Source of the DNA: Candidatus Sphingobacterium stercoripullorum
GTDB taxonomy: Bacteria > Bacteroidota > Bacteroidia > Sphingobacteriales > Sphingobacteriaceae
Direction: 5' to 3'
Assembly (NCBI GenBank): GCA_019114715.1
Contig: DXEZ01000154.1
Location: 1 to 9,375, forward strand
DNA length: 9,375 nucleotides
The notes under the pieces were generated by a model that was given only the letters and a program-made list of their open reading frames with translations, did not search any database and was not told the origin of the DNA. Positions 7,382 to 9,375 of the stretch are shown piece by piece. The translations under genes were made by a program, and so were the position numbers. Numbering within the stretch: the stretch's first letter is position 1; every line of letters begins with the position of its first letter.

Positions 7382-9375
7382 ATGATTAAACAAATCTTAT
7401 ACACTATACTTTCACTCCTGCTACTTTCTACCAGCATCACAGCTTCTTGCAGCAAGTCCGTAGATAAGCCCGTAATCGAGGAGCCAAAACCCGATGAACC
7501 AGAAGTAGAGGAGAAACTGCAGATTAAAGATGTAGCAGTCCCGAACACTTTATATGTAAGCACAGATAAAGAATTTTCCATTTCTGGAAAAGGCTTTAAA
7601 GATGGCGATAAGCTGGAAATGCAGAACATGGATAGCGGAGAGAAAACCACCTTTAGTGCCAATTCTACCGATGAGCAGAACATTGCATTTATTTATAAAA
7701 GTGATCTGGAAGAAAACAGATACACCTTATCAATTCTTAGGGGCGAGGAAAAGCAGCGCCTAGGAGTTACCACAGTAATCCAGGTGCAAAACCTCGATAT
7801 TGCAGACCAGGAAGGCATGAACATCAAAGGGATGGTTCACGTCAGCGGAAAAGGCTTGGCTGGAGTTGTGGTATCGGACGGATTTGAAGTGACCAAAACA
7901 GATGAAAACGGAATTTACTACCTCCCGTCGGAAAAAAAGAACCGTTATGTTTTTATTTCTTTGCCCTCAAATTACGAGGCGCTAACTAAAGACAGGATGC
8001 CTATAATTCATAAAAACTTAAATGAATCTACTGAAACAGTGGAAATCCGTGATTTTGAATTAAAGGAATCTCCGAATGACGATTATGTTTTACTGGTCAT
8101 GACTGACTTGCACTTAGCCAATAGGAATAACGATATCAATCAATTTCAAAACGGCTTTGTGAAAGATATCAACCAAACCATCAGCGAATATAAATCTCAA
8201 GGTAAAAAGGTCTACGGTCTGACATTAGGAGATTTATCATGGGACCTATATTGGTATTCCAACCGTTTTAGCTTAAAGGAATACGTACAAGCTATGCAAG
8301 CGGTGGAAGTGGATGTGTTTAATGTTATCGGTAACCACGACAATGACCCTTACCACGCCGACGACTTCACCTCGGAAAATGCCTATAGAGCACACATCGG
8401 CCCTACTTATTACTCCTTTAACCTAGGACAAACGCACTACGTTGTTCTAGATGATACCGAGTACCTGAATAAAGGAGGAAGCAGCGGAATGATTGGAGAC
8501 AGAGACTACAATGCTAAAATCACACAGCAGCAGCTCGACTGGCTTGAAAAAGATCTCGCTACACTAGAGAACCCCAACCAACCAGTAGTCATCGCTATGC
8601 ACATTCAGCTCAACAGGAACCCTTCTTTAAATGCGAGCGGTGAACAGGTGATTTCACGCAGACTTTCAAATAGCCAGGACTTTTTAAATGTCATTGAAAA
8701 GTACAACAACATCAATATCTTAAGCGGGCACACCCACACCAACCACAGAACGAGCGAGAAAAACGGCGCTTTAAAAGAACATAACATTGCTGCCGTCTGT
8801 GCTACTTGGTGGTGGACAGGTAAGTCGGACTACGCGAATAACCACATCAGTAGAGACGGTAGCCCGGGCGGGTACAGCGTTTGGGAATACCAAGGCAATC
8901 AACACAGCTACTACTACAAATCTATTGGCTATCCGAAAGATTATCAGTTTAGAGCTTACGACTTAAATAAAACCCATATCACGGCAGAGAAATACACGCC
9001 TAGTGCAAGCGCTGCGAATAAGAAGAAATTCGAGGACAGCTACGCGCACGGCTATGTGAACCCTTCGGATAAAAACGAAGTATTAATCAACATATGGGGA
9101 TATGAAGCAGGCTGGGATATCCAGGTAGTTGAAAACGGGGCGATCTTAAAAACTACCAGAGTACACGATTACGACCCGCTGCACATCATATCGTATAACG
9201 CGAAGCGATTAAATAATAATGCACAAGCTGGCTTTGCAACTAGTAAAACGGCACATTTATTTAAAGTTCAAGCAACCAGCCCAACATCAACTTTAGAAAT
9301 AACGGTAACGGATTTATTCGGCAAGCAGTACAAGCAGACCATGGAAAGACCGAAAGAACTTACCTATCAAATGCA
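7382..9375 (+). CDS. Calcineurin-like phosphoesterase lipoprotein (runs off the right edge)
   Basis: 664 codons are visible from ATG 7382, with no stop before the edge. A signal peptide leads to Cys 23 (TASC, a loose lipobox), followed by an acidic Pro/Glu linker to about residue 45. An IPT/TIG-like beta domain (about 47-137, with SGKGFKDGDKL) is followed by a MetallophosN-like domain (about 146-200: GLAGVVVSDGFEVTKTDENG). The two-metal catalytic domain (about 235-460) has every motif: D242-x-H244, GD at 283-284 with D288, GNHD at 317-320, H407 and GHTH at 449-452. A MetallophosC-like beta domain follows ATWWWTGK (474-481). The last visible residues (DLFGKQYKQTMERPKEL) resemble the family's C-terminal tail, so few codons are probably missing. 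It should hydrolyse a phosphomonoester or phosphodiester in the periplasm or at the surface. The substrate is unknown. Confidence 0.93.
   Translation, partial: MIKQILYTILSLLLLSTSITASCSKSVDKPVIEEPKPDEPEVEEKLQIKDVAVPNTLYVSTDKEFSISGKGFKDGDKLEMQNMDSGEKTTFSANSTDEQNIAFIYKSDLEENRYTLSILRGEEKQRLGVTTVIQVQNLDIADQEGMNIKGMVHVSGKGLAGVVVSDGFEVTKTDENGIYYLPSEKKNRYVFISLPSNYEALTKDRMPIIHKNLNESTETVEIRDFELKESPNDDYVLLVMTDLHLANRNNDINQFQNGFVKDINQTISEYKSQGKKVYGLTLGDLSWDLYWYSNRFSLKEYVQAMQAVEVDVFNVIGNHDNDPYHADDFTSENAYRAHIGPTYYSFNLGQTHYVVLDDTEYLNKGGSSGMIGDRDYNAKITQQQLDWLEKDLATLENPNQPVVIAMHIQLNRNPSLNASGEQVISRRLSNSQDFLNVIEKYNNINILSGHTHTNHRTSEKNGALKEHNIAAVCATWWWTGKSDYANNHISRDGSPGGYSVWEYQGNQHSYYYKSIGYPKDYQFRAYDLNKTHITAEKYTPSASAANKKKFEDSYAHGYVNPSDKNEVLINIWGYEAGWDIQVVENGAILKTTRVHDYDPLHIISYNAKRLNNNAQAGFATSKTAHLFKVQATSPTSTLEITVTDLFGKQYKQTMERPKELTYQM

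Noticed and set aside
7312..7683. 123-codon minus-strand open frame
   Set aside because: It overlaps the signal peptide and TIG-like domain of the phosphoesterase and includes the hairpin. Its Ser/Phe-rich product is typical of an antisense shadow.
8605..8787. 60-codon minus-strand open frame
   Set aside because: It lies opposite the GHTH-containing catalytic part of the phosphoesterase; a shadow frame.

Overview
The window comes from a member of the Bacteroidota, probably in or near the Sphingobacteriales; the family-level placement is inference. It carries a SusC/SusD outer-membrane uptake pair, a DUF5689-type lipoprotein and a calcineurin-like phosphoesterase of the three-domain type typical of this phylum. 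Genes are moderately GC-rich, and the long spacer before susC is AT-rich (about 20-43% GC per 60-base row). Apart from one AAAGGAG before susD, the starts lack clear Shine-Dalgarno sequences, as is common in this phylum.

Layout: (1) 66-479, minus strand, a half-size EamA-type membrane protein, divergent from everything else. (2) 480-1305, a spacer of about 825 bp. Its EamA-proximal part (about 541-760) is richer in GC and holds two overlapping minus-strand open frames that look like a decayed gene or repeat. Its susC-proximal part holds candidate Bacteroidota promoters, two small palindromes and a 37-codon small ORF ending 44 bases before susC. (3) 1306-7305, three closely spaced plus-strand genes: susC-like, susD-like and a DUF5689 lipoprotein. 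(4) 7320-7352, a perfect 13-bp hairpin. (5) From 7382 past the right edge, a lipoprotein calcineurin-like phosphoesterase with an extra N-terminal IPT/TIG-like domain. It lacks its stop codon but is probably almost complete.

How it may work: the SusD-like lipoprotein would cap the SusC-like TonB-dependent channel, the DUF5689 lipoprotein would bind a ligand or substrate at the cell surface, and the phosphoesterase would cleave a phosphomonoester or phosphodiester. The cluster therefore reads as a loading, import and dephosphorylation unit for an organic phosphate or phosphorylated polymer. The substrate cannot be read from the sequence. No glycoside hydrolase, regulator, sigma/anti-sigma pair or mobile-element gene is visible.
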